Below, in pieces: positions 46,354-60,329 of a DNA stretch of 64,000 bases (its first letter is position 1; every line of letters starts with the position of its first letter). Position numbers and translations under genes: made by a program. The notes beneath the pieces are model-generated. The model was given only the letters and a program-made list of their open reading frames with translations. It made no database searches and had not been told where the DNA came from. This DNA is from Dermacentor variabilis (lineage: Eukaryota; Arthropoda; Arachnida; Ixodida; Ixodidae), in contig NW_027460417.1 of assembly GCF_050947875.1 (NCBI RefSeq), positions 1-64,000 on the forward strand, given 5' to 3'.

Positions 46354-49223
46354 TATTTGTGCCAAAACGCGTTTTAAGCATGCACATGCATCTTTTGGTA
46401 GACGCGGACGCAGTTTTCTGCAAAACCACACGATATGCATGCAAATGGTGCTTTTGGCAGAACGCGCACGTGGAATTCTACCAAACGACGTGAAAAGCAT
46501 GCCGATGCTGCTCTTTTTAGCACCCGCACACGGATTTGTTCCAAAACGCGTTTAAAGCATGCACATGCATCTTTTGGTGGACGCGGACGCAGTTTTCTGC
46601 AAAACCACACGATATGCATGCAAATGGTGCTTTTGGCAGAACGCGCACGTGGATTTCTACCAAACGACGTGAAAAGCATGCCGATGCTGCTCTTTTTAGC
46701 ACCCGCACATGGATTTGTGTCAAAACGCGTTTTAAGCATGCACATGCATCTTTTGGTAGATGCGGACGCAGTTTTCTGCAAAACCACACGATATGCATGC
46801 AAATGGTGCTCTTGGGAGAACGCGCACGTGGATTTCTACCAAACGACGTGAAAAGCATGCCGATGCTGCTCTTTTTAGCACCCGCACATGGATTTGTGCC
46901 AAAACGCGTTTTAAGCATGCACATGCATCTTTTGGTAGACGCGGGCGCAGTTTTCTGAAAAACCACACGATATGCATGCAAATGGTGCTTTTGGCAGAAC
47001 GCGCACGTGGATTTCTACCAAACGACGTGAAAAGCATGCCAATGCTGCTCTTTTTAGCACCCGCACATGGATTTGTGCCAAAACTCGTTTTAAGCATGCA
47101 CATGCATCTTTTGGTACACGCGGACGCAGTTTTCTGCAAAACCACACGATATGCATGCAAATGGTGCTTTTGGCAGAACGCGCACGTGGATTTCTACCAA
47201 AGGACGTGAAAAGCATGCCGATACTGCTCTTTTAGCACCCGCACATGGATTTGTGCCAAAACGCGTTTTAAGCATGCACATGCATCTTTTGATAGACGCG
47301 GACGTAGTTTTCTGCAAAACCACACGATATGCATGCAAATGGTGCTTTTGGCAGAAAGAACGCGCGCGTGGATTTCTACCAAACGAAGTAAAAAGCATGC
47401 CGATGTTGCTCTTTTTAGCACCCGCACATTGATTTGTGCCAAAACGCGTTTTAAGCATGCACATGCATCTTTTGGTAGACGCGGACGCAGTTTTCTGCAA
47501 AACCACACGATATGAATGGAAATGGTGCTTTATGCAGAACGCGCACGTGGATTTCTACCAAACGACGTGAAAAGCATGCCGATGCTGCTCTTTTTAGCAC
47601 CCGCACATGGATTTGTGCCAAAACGCGTTTTAAGCATGCACATGCATCTTTTGGTGGACGCGGACGCAGCTTTCTCCAAAACCACACGATATGCATGCAA
47701 ATGGTGCTTTATGCAGAACGCGCATGTGGATTTCTACCAAACGACGTGAAAAGCATGCCGATGCTGGTCTTTTTAGCACCCGCACATGGATTTGTGCCAA
47801 AACGCGTTTTAAGCATGCACATGCATCTTTTGGTAGACGCGGACGCAGTTTTCTGCAAAACCACACGATATGCATGCAAATGGTGCTTTTGGCAGAACGC
47901 GCACGTGGAATTCTACCAAACGACGTGAAAAGCATGCCGATGCTGCTCTTTTTAGCACCCGCACACGGATTTGTTCCAAAACGCGTTTAAAGCATGCACA
48001 TGCATCTTTTGGTGGACGCGGACGCAGTTTTCTGCAAAACCACACGATATGCATGCAAATGGTGCTTTTGGCAGAACGCGCACGTGGATTTCTACCAAAC
48101 GACGTGAAAAGCATGCCGATGCTGCTCTTTTTAGCACCCGCACATGGATTTGTGTCAAAACGCGTTTTAAGCATGCACATGCATCTTTTGGTAGATGCGG
48201 ACGCAGTTTTCTGCAAAACCACACGATATGCATGCAAATGGTGCTCTTGGGAGAACGCGCACGTGGATTTCTACCAAACGACGTGAAAAGCATGCCGATG
48301 CTGCTCTTTTTAGCACCCGCACATGGATTTGTGCCAAAACGCGTTTTAAGCATGCACATGCATCTTTTGGTAGACGCGGGCGCAGTTTTCTGAAAAACCA
48401 CACGATATGCATGCAAATGGTGCTTTTGGCAGAACGCGCACGTGGATTTCTACCAAACGACGTGAAAAGCATGCCAATGCTGCTCTTTTTAGCACCCGCA
48501 CATGGATTTGTGCCAAAACTCGTTTTAAGCATGCACATGCATCTTTTGGTACACGCGGACGCAGTTTTCTGCAAAACCACACGATATGCATGCAAATGGT
48601 GCTTTTGGCAGAACGCGCACGTGGATTTCTACCAAAGGACGTGAAAAGCATGCCGATACTGCTCTTTTAGCACCCGCACATGGATTTGTGCCAAAACGCG
48701 TTTTAAGCATGCACATGCATCTTTTGATAGACGCGGACGTAGTTTTCTGCAAAACCACACGATATGCATGCAAATGGTGCTTTTGGCAGAAAGAACGCGC
48801 GCGTGGATTTCTACCAAACGAAGTAAAAAGCATGCCGATGTTGCTCTTTTTAGCACCCGCACATTGATTTGTGCCAAAACGCGTTTTAAGCATGCACATG
48901 CATCTTTTGGTAGACGCGGACGCAGTTTTCTGCAAAACCACACGATATGAATGGAAATGGTGCTTTATGCAGAACGCGCACGTGGATTTCTACCAAACGA
49001 CGTGAAAAGCATGCCGATGCTGCTCTTTTTAGCACCCGCACATGGATTTGTGCCAAAACGCGTTTTAAGCATGCACATGCATCTTTTGGTGGACGCGGAC
49101 GCAGCTTTCTCCAAAACCACACGATATGCATGCAAATGGTGCTTTATGCAGAACGCGCATGTGGATTTCTACCAAACGACGTGAAAAGCATGCCGATGCT
49201 GGTCTTTTTAGCACCCGCACATG
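46354..49223 (+). repeat. 8-monomer tandem duplication, period 1,435 bp
   Basis: 46,354-47,788 and 47,789-49,223 look identical wherever I compared them. Shared private markers are GGAATTCTACC, TTGTTCCAAAACGCGTTTAAAG, GACGCGGGCGC, AAAACTCG, GATACTGCTC, the 4-bp insertion and GACGCAGCTTTCTCC. The period is 8 x 179 + 3, the extra bases coming from +4 (insertion) and -1 (TGCTCTTTTAGC). The single-copy equivalent in the left flank is 4.5-5.9 kb. Confidence 0.9.
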
Positions 49224-52089
49224 GATTTGTGCCAAAACGCGTTTTAAGCATGCACATGCATCTTTTGGTAGACGCGGACGCAGTTTTCTGCAAAACCACA
49301 CGATATGCATGCAAATGGTGCTTTTGGCAGAACGCGCACGTGGATTTCTACCAAACGAAGTGAAAAGCATGCCGATGCTGCTCTTTTTAGCACCCGCACA
49401 TGGATTTGTGCCAAAACGCGTTTTAAGCATGCACATGCAGCTTTTGGTGGACGGGGACGCAGTTTTCTGCAAAACCACACGATATGCATGGAAATGGTGC
49501 TTTTGGCAGAACGCACACGTGGATTTCTACCAAAGGACGTGAAAAGCATGCCGATGCTGCTCGTTTTAGCACCCGCACATGGATTTGTGCGAAAACGCGT
49601 TTTAAGCATGCCCATGCATCTTTTGGTGGACGCGGACGCAGTTTTCTGCAAAACCACACGATATGCATGCAAATGGTGCTTTTGGCAGAACGCGCACGTG
49701 GATTTCTACCAAACGACGTGAAAAGCATGCCGATGCTGCTCTTTTTAGCACCCGCACATGGATTTGTGCCAAAACGCGTTTTAAGCATGCAGATGCATCT
49801 TTTGGTAGACTCGGACGCAGTTTTCTGCAAAACCACACGATATGCATGCAAATGGTGGTTTTGGCCGAACGCGCACGTGTATTTCTACCAAACGACGTGA
49901 AAAGCATGCCGATGCTGCTCTTTTTAGCACCCGCACATGGATTTGTGCCAAAACGCGTTTTAAGCATGCACATGCATCTTTTGGTAGACGCGGACGCAGT
50001 TTTCTGAAAAAGCACACGATACGCATGCAAATGGTGCTTTTGGCAGAACGCGCACGTCGATTTCTACCAAACGACGTGAAAAGCATGCCGATGCTGCTCT
50101 TTTTAGCACCCACACATGGATTTGTGCCAAAACGCGTTTTAAGCATGCACATGCATCTTTTGGTGGACGCGGACGCAGGTTTCTGCAAAACCACACGATA
50201 TGCATGCAAATGGTGCTTTTGGCAGAACGCGCACGTGGATTTCTACCAAACGACGTGAAAAGCATGTCAATGCTGCTCTTTTTAGCACCCGCACATGGAT
50301 TTGTGCCAAAACGCGTTTTAAGCATGCACATGCATCTTTTGGAGGACGCGGACGCAGTTTTCTACAAAACCACACGATATGCATGCAAATGGTGCTTTTG
50401 GCAGAACGCGCACGTGGATTTCTACCAAACGACGTGAAAAGCATGCCAATGCTGCTCTTTTTAGCACCCGCACATGGATTTGTGCCAAAACGCGTTTTAA
50501 GCATGCACATGCATCTTTTGGAGGACGCGGACGCAGTTTTCTACAAAACCACACGATATGCATGCAAATGGTGCTTTTGGCAGAACGCGCTCATGGATTT
50601 CTACCAAACGACGTGAAAAGCATGCCGATGCTGCTCATTTTAGCACCCGCACATGGATTTGTGCCAAAACGCGTTTTAAGCATGCACATGCATCTTTTGG
50701 TAGACGCGGACGCAGTTTTCTGCAAAACCACACGATGTGCATGCAAATGGTGCTTTTGGCAGAATGCGCACGTGGATTTCTACCAAACGACGTGAAAAGC
50801 ATGCCGATGCTGCTCTTTTTAGCACCCGCACATGGATTTGTGCCAAAATGCGTTTTAAGAATGCACATGCATCTTTTGGTAGACGCGGACGCAGTTTTCT
50901 GCAAAACCACACGATATGCATGCAAATGGTGGTTTTGGCAGAACGCGCACGTGGATTTCTACCAAAGGACGTGAAAAGCATGCCGATGCTGCTCTTTTTA
51001 GCACCCGCACATGGATTTGTGCCAAAACGCGTTTTAAGCATGCACATGCATCTTTTGGTAGACGCGGACGCAGTTTTCTGCAAAACCACACGATATGCAT
51101 GCAAATGGTGCTTTTGGCAGAACGCGCACGTGGATTTCTACCAAACGACGTGAAAAGCATGCCGATTCTGCTCTTTTTAGCACCCGAACATGGATTTGTG
51201 CCAAAACGCGTTTTAAGCATGCACATGCATCTTTTGGTAGACGCGGACGCAGTTTTCTGCAAAACCACACGACATGCATGCAAATGGTGCTTTTGGCAGA
51301 ACGCGCACGTGAATTTCTACCAAAGGACGTGAAAAGCATGCCGATGCTGCTCTTTTTAGCACCCGCACATGGATTTGTGCCAAAACGCGTTTTAAGCATG
51401 CACATGCATCTTTTGGTAGACGCGGACGCAGTTTTCTGCAAAACCACACGATATGCATGCAAATGGTGCTTTTGGCAGAACGCGCACGTGGATTTCTACC
51501 AAACGACGTGAAAAGCATGCCGATGCTGTTTTTTTTAGCACCCGCACATGGATTTGTGCGAAAACACGTTTTAAGCATGCACATGCATCTTTTGGTAGAC
51601 GCGGACGCAGTTTTCTGCAAAACCACACGATATGCATGCAAATGGTGCTTTTGGCAGAACGCGCACGTGGATTTCTACCAAACGACGTGAAAAGCATGCC
51701 GATGCTGTTTTTTTTTAGCACCCGCACATGGATTTGTGTCAAAACACGTTTTAAGCATGCACATGCACCTTTTGGTAGACGCGGACGCAGTTTTCTGCAA
51801 AACCACACGATATGCATGCAAATGGTGCTTTTGGCAGAACGCGCACGTGGATTTATACCAAAGGACGTGAAAAGCATGCCGATGCTACTCGTTTTAGCAC
51901 CCGCACATGTATTTGTGCGAAAACGCGTTTTAAGCATGCACATGCATCTTTTGGTGGACGCGGACGCAGTTTTCTGCAAAACCACACGATATGCATGCAA
52001 ATGGTGCTTTTGGCAGAACGCGCACGTGGATTTCTACCAAACGACGTGAAAAGCATGCCGATGCTGCTCTTTTTAGCACCCGCACATGG

Positions 52090-53163
52090 ATTTGTGCCAA
52101 AAGGCGTTTTAAGCATGCACATGCATCTTTTGTTAGACTCAGACGCAGTTTTCTGCAAAACCACACGATATGCATGCAAATGGTGGTTTTGGCCGAACGC
52201 GCACGTGGATTTCTACCAAACGACGTGAAAAGCATGCCGATGCTGCTCTTTTTAGCACCCGCACATGGATTTGTGCCAAAACGCGTTTTAAGCATGCACA
52301 TGCATCTTTTGGTAGACGCGGACGCAGTTTTCTGCAAAACCACACGATACGCATGCAAATGGTGCTTTTGGCAGAACGCGCACGTGGATTTCTACCAAAC
52401 GACGTGAAAAGCATGCCGATACTGCTCTTTTTAGCACCCGCACATAGATTTGTGCCAAAACGCGTTTTAAGCATGCACATGCATCTTTTGGTGGACGCGG
52501 ACGCAGTTTTCTGCAAAACCACACGATATGCATGCAAATGGTGCTTTTGGCAGAACGCGCACGTGGATTTCTACCAAACGACGTGAAAAGCATGCCGATG
52601 CTGCTCTTTTTAGCACCCGCACATGGATTTGTGCCAAAAGGCGTTTTAAGCATGCACATGCATCTTTTGTTAGACTCAGACGCAGTTTTCTGCAAAACCA
52701 CACGATATGCATGCAAATGGTGGTTTTGGCCGAACGCGCACGTGGATTTCTACCAAACGACATGAAAAGCATGCCGATGCTGCTCTTTTTAGCACCCGCA
52801 CATGGATTTGTGCCAAAACGCGTTTTAAGCATGCACATGCATCTTTTGGTAGACGCGGACGCAGTTTTCTGCAAAACCACACGATACGCATGCAAATGGT
52901 GCTTTTGGCAGAACGCGCACGTGGATTTCTACCAAACGACGTGAAAAGCATGCCGATACTGCTCTTTTTAGCACCCGCACATAGATTTGTGCCAAAACGC
53001 GTTTTAAGCATGCACATGCATCTTTTGGTGGACGCGGACGCAGTTTTCTGCAAAACCACTCGATATGCATGCAAATGGTGCTTTTGGCCGAACGCGCACG
53101 TGGATTTCTACCAAACGACGTGAAAAGCATGCCGATGCTGCTCTTTTTAGCACCCGCACATGG
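52090..53163 (+). repeat. 3-monomer tandem duplication, period 537 bp
   Basis: The block with AAAAGGCGTTTTAAG, TTTTGTTAGACTCAGACG, GGTTTTGGCCGAACG and ACGATACGCATG occurs at about 52,090-52,626 and 52,627-53,163. The corresponding left-flank locus (~8,590-9,130) has it once. This accounts for the 537-bp step in offset between the two flanks. Confidence 0.85.
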
Positions 53164-56100
53164 ATTTGTGCCAAAACGCGTTTTAAGCATGCACATGCAT
53201 CTTTTGGTAGACGCGGACGCAGTTTTCTGCAAAACCACACGATATGCGTGGAAATGGTGCTTTTGGCAGAACGCGCACGTGGATTTCTACCAAACGACGT
53301 GAAAAGCATGCCGATGCTGCTCTTTTTAGCACCCGAACATGGATTTGTGCCAAAACGCGTTTTAAGCATGCACATGCATCTTTTGGTAGACGCGGACGCA
53401 GTTTTCTGCAAAACCACACGATATGCATGCAAATGGTGCTTTTGGCAGAACGCGCACGTGGATTTCTACCAAACGACGTGAAAAGCATGCCGATGCTGTT
53501 TTTTTTTAACACCCGCACATGGATTTGTGCCAAAACACGTTTTAAGCATGCACATGCATCTTTTGGTAGACGCGGACGCAGTTTTCTGCAAAACCACACG
53601 ATATGCATGCAAATGGTGCTTTTGGCAGAACGCGCACGTGGATTTCTACCAAACGACGTGAAAAGCATGCCGATGCTGCTCTTTTTAGCACCCGAACATG
53701 GATTTGTGCCAAAACGCGTTTTAAGCATGCACATGCATCTTTTGGTAGACGCGGACGCAGTTTTCTGCAAAACCACACGATATGCATGCAAATGGTGCTT
53801 TTGGCAGAACGCGCACGTGGATTTCTACCAAACGACGTGAAAAGCATGCCGATGCTGCTGCTTTTAGCACCCGCACATGGATTTGTGCCAAAACGCGTTT
53901 TAAGCATGCACATGCATCTTTTGGTAGACGCGGACGCAGTTTTCTGCAAAAAGACACGATATGCATGCAAATGGTGCTTTTGGCCGAACGCGCACGTGGA
54001 TTTCTACCAAACGACGTGAAAAGCATGCCGATGCTGCTCTTTTTAGCACCCGCACATGGATTTGTGCCAATACACGTTTTAAGCATGCACATGCATCTTT
54101 TGGTAGACGCGGACGCAGTTTTCTGCAAAACCACACGATATGCATGCAAATGGTGCTTTTGGCAGAACGCGCACGTGGATTTCTACGAAACGACGTCAAA
54201 AGCATGCCGATGCTGCTCTTTTTAGCACCCGCACATGCATTTGTGCCAAAATGCGTTTTAAGCATGCACATGCATCTTTTGGTGGACGCGGACGCAGTTT
54301 TCTGCAAAACCACACGATATGCATGCAAATGGTGCTTTTGGCAGAACGCGCACGTGGATTTCTACCAAACGACGAGAAAAGCATTCCGATGCTGCTCTTT
54401 TTAGCACCCGCACATGGATTTGTGCCAAAATGCGTTTTAAGCATGCACATGCATCTTTTGGAGGACGCGGACGCAGTTTTCTGCAAAACCACACGATATG
54501 CATGCAAATGGTGCATTTGGCAGAACGCGCTCGTGCATTTCTACCAAACGACGTGAAAAGCATGCCGATGCTGCTCATTTTAGCACCCGCACATGGATTT
54601 GTGCCAAAACGCGTTTTAAGCATGCACATGCATCTTTTGGTAGACGCGGACGCAGTTTTCTGCAAAACCACACGATATGCATGCAAATGGTGCTTTTGGC
54701 AGAACGCGCACGTGGATTTCTACCAAACGACGTGAAAAGCATGCCGATGCTGCTCTTTTTAGCACCCGCACATGGATTTGTGCCAAAACGCGTTTTAAGC
54801 ATGCACATGCATCTTTTGGAGGACGCGGACGCAGTTTTCTGCAAAACCACACGATATGCATGCAAATGGTGCTTTTGGCAGAACGCGCACGTGGATTTCT
54901 ACAAAACGACGTGAAAAGCATGCCGATGCTGCTCTTTTTAGCACCCGCACATGGATTTCTGCCAAAACGCGTTTTAAGCATGCACATGCATCTTTTGGTA
55001 GACGCGGACGCAGTTTTCTGCAAAACCACACGATATGCATGCAAATGGTGCTTTTGGCAGAAAGCACACGTGGATATCTACCAAACGACGTGAAAAGCAT
55101 GCCGATGCTGCTATTTTTAGCACCCGCACATGGATTTGTGCCAAAGCGCGTTTTAAGCATGCACATGCATCTTTTGGTAGACGCGGACGCAGTTTTCTGC
55201 AAAACCACACGATATGCATGCAAATGGTGCTTTTGGCAGAACGCGCACGTGGATTTCTACCAAACGACGCGAAAAGCATGCCGATGCTGCTCTTTTTAGC
55301 ACCCGCACATGGCTCTGTGCCAAAACGCGTTTTAAGCCTGCACATGCATCTTTTGTAGACGCGGCCGCAGTTTTCTGCAAAACGACACGATATGCATGCA
55401 AATGGTGCTTTTGGCCGAACGCGCACGTGGATTTCTACCAAACGACGTGAAAAGCATGCCGATGCTGCTATTTTTAGCACCCGCACATAGATTTGTGCCA
55501 AAACGCGTTTTAAGCATGCACATGCATCTTTTGGTAGACGCGGACGCAGTTTTCTGCAAAACCACACGATATGCATGTAAATGGTGCTTTTGGCAGAACG
55601 CTCAAGTGGATTTCTACCAAACGACGTGAAAAGCATGCCGATGCTGCTCTTTTTAGCACCCGCACATTGATTTATGCCAAAACGCGTTTTAAGCATGCAC
55701 ATGCATCTTTTGGTAGACGCGGACGCAGTTTTCTGCAAAACCACAGAATATGCATGCAAATGGTGCTTTTGGCAGAACGCGCACGTGGATTTCTACCAAA
55801 CGACGTGAAAAGCACGCCGATGCTGCTCTTTTTAGCACCCGCACATGGATTTGGCCAAAACGCGTTTTAAGCGTGCACATGCATCTTTTGGTAGACGCGG
55901 ACGCAGTTTTCTGAAAAACCACACGATATGCATGCAAATGGTGCTTTTGGCAGAACGCGCACGTGGATTTCTACCAAACGACGTGAAAAGCATGCCGCTG
56001 CTGCTCGTTTTAGCACCCGCACATTAATTTGTGCCAAAACGCGTTTTAAGCATGCACATGCATCTTTTGGTAGACGCGGACGCAGTTTTCTGCAAAACCA

Positions 56101-56224
56101 CACGATATGCATGCAAATGGTGCTTTTGGCAGAACGCGCACGTGGATTTCTACCAAACGACGTGAAAAGCATGCCGATGCTGCTCTTTTTAGCACCCGCA
56201 CATGGATTTGTGCCAAAACACGTT

Positions 56225-59200
56225 TTAAGCATGCACATGCATCTTTTGATAGACGCGGACGCAGTTTTCTGAAAAACCACACGATATGCATGCAAATGGT
56301 GCTTTTGGCAGAACGCGCAAGTGGATTTCTACCAAACGACGTGAAAAGCATGCCGATGCTGCTCTTTTTAGCACCCGCACATGGATTTGTGCCAAAACGC
56401 GTTTTAAGCATGCACATGCATCTTTTGGTAGACGCGGACGCAGTTTTCTGCAAAACCACACGATATGCATGCAAATGGTGCTTTTGGCAGAACGCGCACG
56501 TGGATTTCTACCAAACGACGTGAAAAGCATGCCGATGCTGCTCTTTTTAGCTCCCGCACATGGATTTGTGCCAAAACGCGTTTTAAGCGTGCACATGCAT
56601 CTTTTGGTAGACGCGGACGCAGTTTTTGCAAAACCACACGATATGCATGCAAATGGTGCTTTTGGCAGAACGCGCACGTGGATTTCTACCAAAGGACGTG
56701 AAAAGCATGCCGATGCTGCTCTTTTTAGCACCCGCACATGGATTTGTGCCTAAACGCGTTTTAAGCATGCTAATGCATCTTTTGGTAGACGCGGACGCAG
56801 TTTTCTGCAAAGCCACACGATATGCATGCAAATGGTGCTTTTGGCAGAACGCGCACGTTGATTTCTACCAAACGACGTGAAAAGCATGCCGATGCTGCTC
56901 TTTTTAGCACCCGCACATGGATTTGTGCCAAAACAAGTTTTAAGCATGCACATGCACCTTTTGGTAGACGCGGACGCAGTTTTCTGCAAAACCACACGAT
57001 ATGCATGCAAATGGTGCTTTTGGCAGAACGCGCAAGTGGATTTCTACCAAACGACGTGAAAAGCATGCCGATGCTGCTCCTGTTAGCACGCGCACATGGA
57101 TTTGTGCCAAAACGCGTTTTAAGCATGCACATGCATATTTTGGTAGACGCGGACGCAGTTTTCTGCAAAACGACACGATATGCATGCAAATGGTGCTTTT
57201 GGCCGAACGCACACGTGCATTTCTACCAAACGACGTGTAAAGCATGCCGATGCTCCTCTTTTTAGCACCCGCACATGGATTTGTACCAAAACGCGTTTTA
57301 AGCATGCACATGCATCTTTTGGTAGACGCGGACGCAGTTTTTGAAAAACCACACGATATGCATGCAAATGGTGCTTTTGGCAGAACGCGCACGTGGATTT
57401 CTACCAAAGGACGTGAAAAGCATGCCGATGCTGCTCTTTTTAGCACCCGCACATGGATATGTGCCAAAACGCGTTTTAAGCATGCACGTGCATCTTTTGG
57501 TAGACGCGGACGCAGTTTTTTGCAAAACCACACGATATGCATGCAAATGGTGCTTTTGGCAAAACGCGCACGTGGATTTCTACCAAACGACGTGAAAAGC
57601 ATGCCGATGCTGGTCTTTTTAGCACCCGCACATGGATTTGTGCCAAAACGCGTTTTAAGCATGCACATACATCTTTTGGTAGACGCGGACGCAGTTTTCT
57701 GCAAAACCACACGATATGCATGCAAATGGTGCTTTTGGCAGAACGCGCACGTGGATTTCTACCAAACGACGTGAAAAGCATGCCGATGCTGCTCTTTTTA
57801 GCACCCGCACATGGATTTGTGCCAAAACACGTTTTAAGCATGCACATGCATCTTTTGATAGACGCGGACGCAGTTTTCTGAAAAACCACACGATATGCAT
57901 GCAAATGGTGCTTTTGGCAGAACGCGCAAGTGGATTTCTACCAAACGACGTGAAAAGCATGCCGATGCTGCTATTTTTAGCTCCCGCACATGGATTTGTG
58001 CCAAAACGCGTTTTAAGCGTGCACATGCATCTTTTGGTAGACGCGGACGCAGTTTTTGCAAAACCACACGATATGCATGCAAATGGTGCTTTTGGCAGAA
58101 CGCGCACGTGGATTTCTACCAAACGACGTGAAAAGCATGCCGATGCTGCTCTTTTTAGCACCCGCACATGGATTTGTGCCAAAACACGTTTTAAGCATGC
58201 ACATGCATCTTTTGATAGACGCGGACGCAGTTTTCTGAAAAACCACACGATATGCATGCAAATGGTGCTTTTGGCAGAACGCGCAAGTGGATTTCTACCA
58301 AACGACGTGAAAAGCATGCCGATGCTGCTCTTTTTAGCACCCGCACATGGATTTGTGCCAAAACGCGTTTTAAGCATGCACATGCATCTTTTGGTAGACG
58401 CGGACGCAGTTTTCTGCAAAACCACACGATATGCATGCAAATGGTGCTTTTGGCAGAACGCGCACGTGGATTTCTACCAAACGACGTGAAAAGCATGCCG
58501 ATGCTGCTCTTTTTAGCTCCCGCACATGGATTTGTGCCAAAACGCGTTTTAAGCGTGCACATGCATCTTTTGGTAGACGCGGACGCAGTTTTTGCAAAAC
58601 CACACGATATGCATGCAAATGGTGCTTTTGGCAGAACGCGCACGTGGATTTCTACCAAAGGACGTGAAAAGCATGCCGATGCTGCTCTTTTTAGCACCCG
58701 CACATGGATTTGTGCCTAAACGCGTTTTAAGCATGCTAATGCATCTTTTGGTAGACGCGGACGCAGTTTTCTGCAAAACCACACGATATGCATGCAAATG
58801 GTGCTTTTGGCAGAACGCGCACGTGGATTTCTACCAAACGACGTGAAAAGCATGCCGATGCTGCTCTTTTTAGCACCCGCACATGGATTTGTGCCAAAAC
58901 GCGTTTTAAGCATGCACATGCACCTTTTGGTAGACGCGGACGCAGTTTTCTGCAAAACCACACGATATGCATGCAAATGGTGCTTTTGGCAGAACGCGCA
59001 AGTGGATTTCTACCAAACGACGTGAAAAGCATGCCGATGCTGCTCCTGTTAGCACGCGCACATGGATTTGTGCCAAAACGCGTTTTAAGCATGCATATGC
59101 ATATTTTGGTAGACGCGGACGCAGTTTTCTGCAAAACGACACGATATGCATGCAAATGGTGCTTTTGGCCGAACGCACACGTGCATTTCTACCAAACGAC

Positions 59201-60170
59201 GCGTAAAGCATGCCGATGCTCCTCTTTTTAGCACCCGCACATGGATTTGTACCAAAACGCGTTTTAAGCATGCACATGCATCTTTTGGTAGGCGCGGACG
59301 CAGTTTTTGAAAAACCACACGATATGCATGCAAATGGTGCTTTTGGCAGAACGCGCACGTGGATTTCTACCAAAGGACGTGAAAAGCATGCCGATGCTGC
59401 TCTTTTTAGCACCCGCACATGGATTTGTGCCAAAACGCGTTTTAAGCATGCACGTGCATCTTTTGGTAGACGCGGACGCAGTTTTTTGCAAAACCACACG
59501 ATATGCATGCAAATGGTGCTTTTGGCAAAACGCGCACGTGGATTTCTACCAAACGACGTGAAAAGCATGCCGATGCTGGTCTTTTTAGCACCCGCACATG
59601 GATTTGTGCCAAAACGCGTTTTAAGCATGCACATACATCTTTTGGTAGACGCGGACGCAGTTTTCTGCAAAACCACACGATATGCATGCAAATGGTGCTT
59701 TTGGCAGAACGCGCACGTGGATTTCTACCAAACGACGTGAACAGCATGCCGATGCTGCTCTTTTTAGCACCCGCACATGGATTTGTGCCAAAACACGTTT
59801 TAAGCATGCACATGCATCTTTTGATAGACGCGGACGCAGTTTTCTGAAAAACCACACGATATGCATGCAAATGGTGCTTTTGGCAGAACGCGCAAGTGGA
59901 TTTCTACCAAACGACGTGAAAAGCATGCCGATGCTGCTCTTTTTAGCACCCGCACATGGATTTGTGCCAAAACGCGTTTTAAGCATGCACATGCATCTTT
60001 TGATAGACGCGGACGCAGTTTTCTGAAAAACCACACGATATGCATGCAAATGGTGCTTTTGGCAGAACGCGCAAGTGGATTTCTACCAAACGACGTGAAA
60101 AGCATGCCGATGCTGCTCTTTTTAGCACCCGCACATGGATTTGTGCCAAAACGCGTTTTAAGCATGCACA
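56225..60170 (+). repeat. 11-monomer tandem duplication, period 1,966 bp
   Basis: About 56,225-58,190 and 58,191-60,170 are collinear. Shared markers are TTTTAGCTCCCGC, GCAGTTTTTGCAAAACC, GTGCCTAAACGCG, ATGCTAATGC, GCTCCTGTTAGCACGCGC, GCAGTTTTTGAAAAACC, ATGCACGTGC and CACATACATC. The period is 11 x 179 minus 3, the losses coming from the shortened GCAGTTTT monomers. The two copies diverge near their ends (57.9 vs 59.8 kb). Confidence 0.82.
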
Positions 60171-60329
60171 TGCATCTTTTGGTAGACGCGGACGCAGTTT
60201 TCTGCAAAACCACACGATATGCATGCAAATGGTGCTTTTGGCAGAACGCGCACGTGGATTTCTACCAAACGACGTGAAAAGCATGCCGATGCTGCTCTTT
60301 TTAGCTCCCGCACATGGATTTGTGCCAAA

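Larger units (their letters stand above)
46354..56950 (+). repeat. Right copy of the large direct duplication
   Basis: Collinear with 4.45-12.4 kb in the same orientation, with extra monomers inserted at several points (46.35-49.22, 51.99-53.16 and around 54.3 kb). The copies differ by scattered substitutions, so they are not an assembly echo of one sequence. Divergence is higher than between the 18-mer copies of the central domain. Confidence 0.8.
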
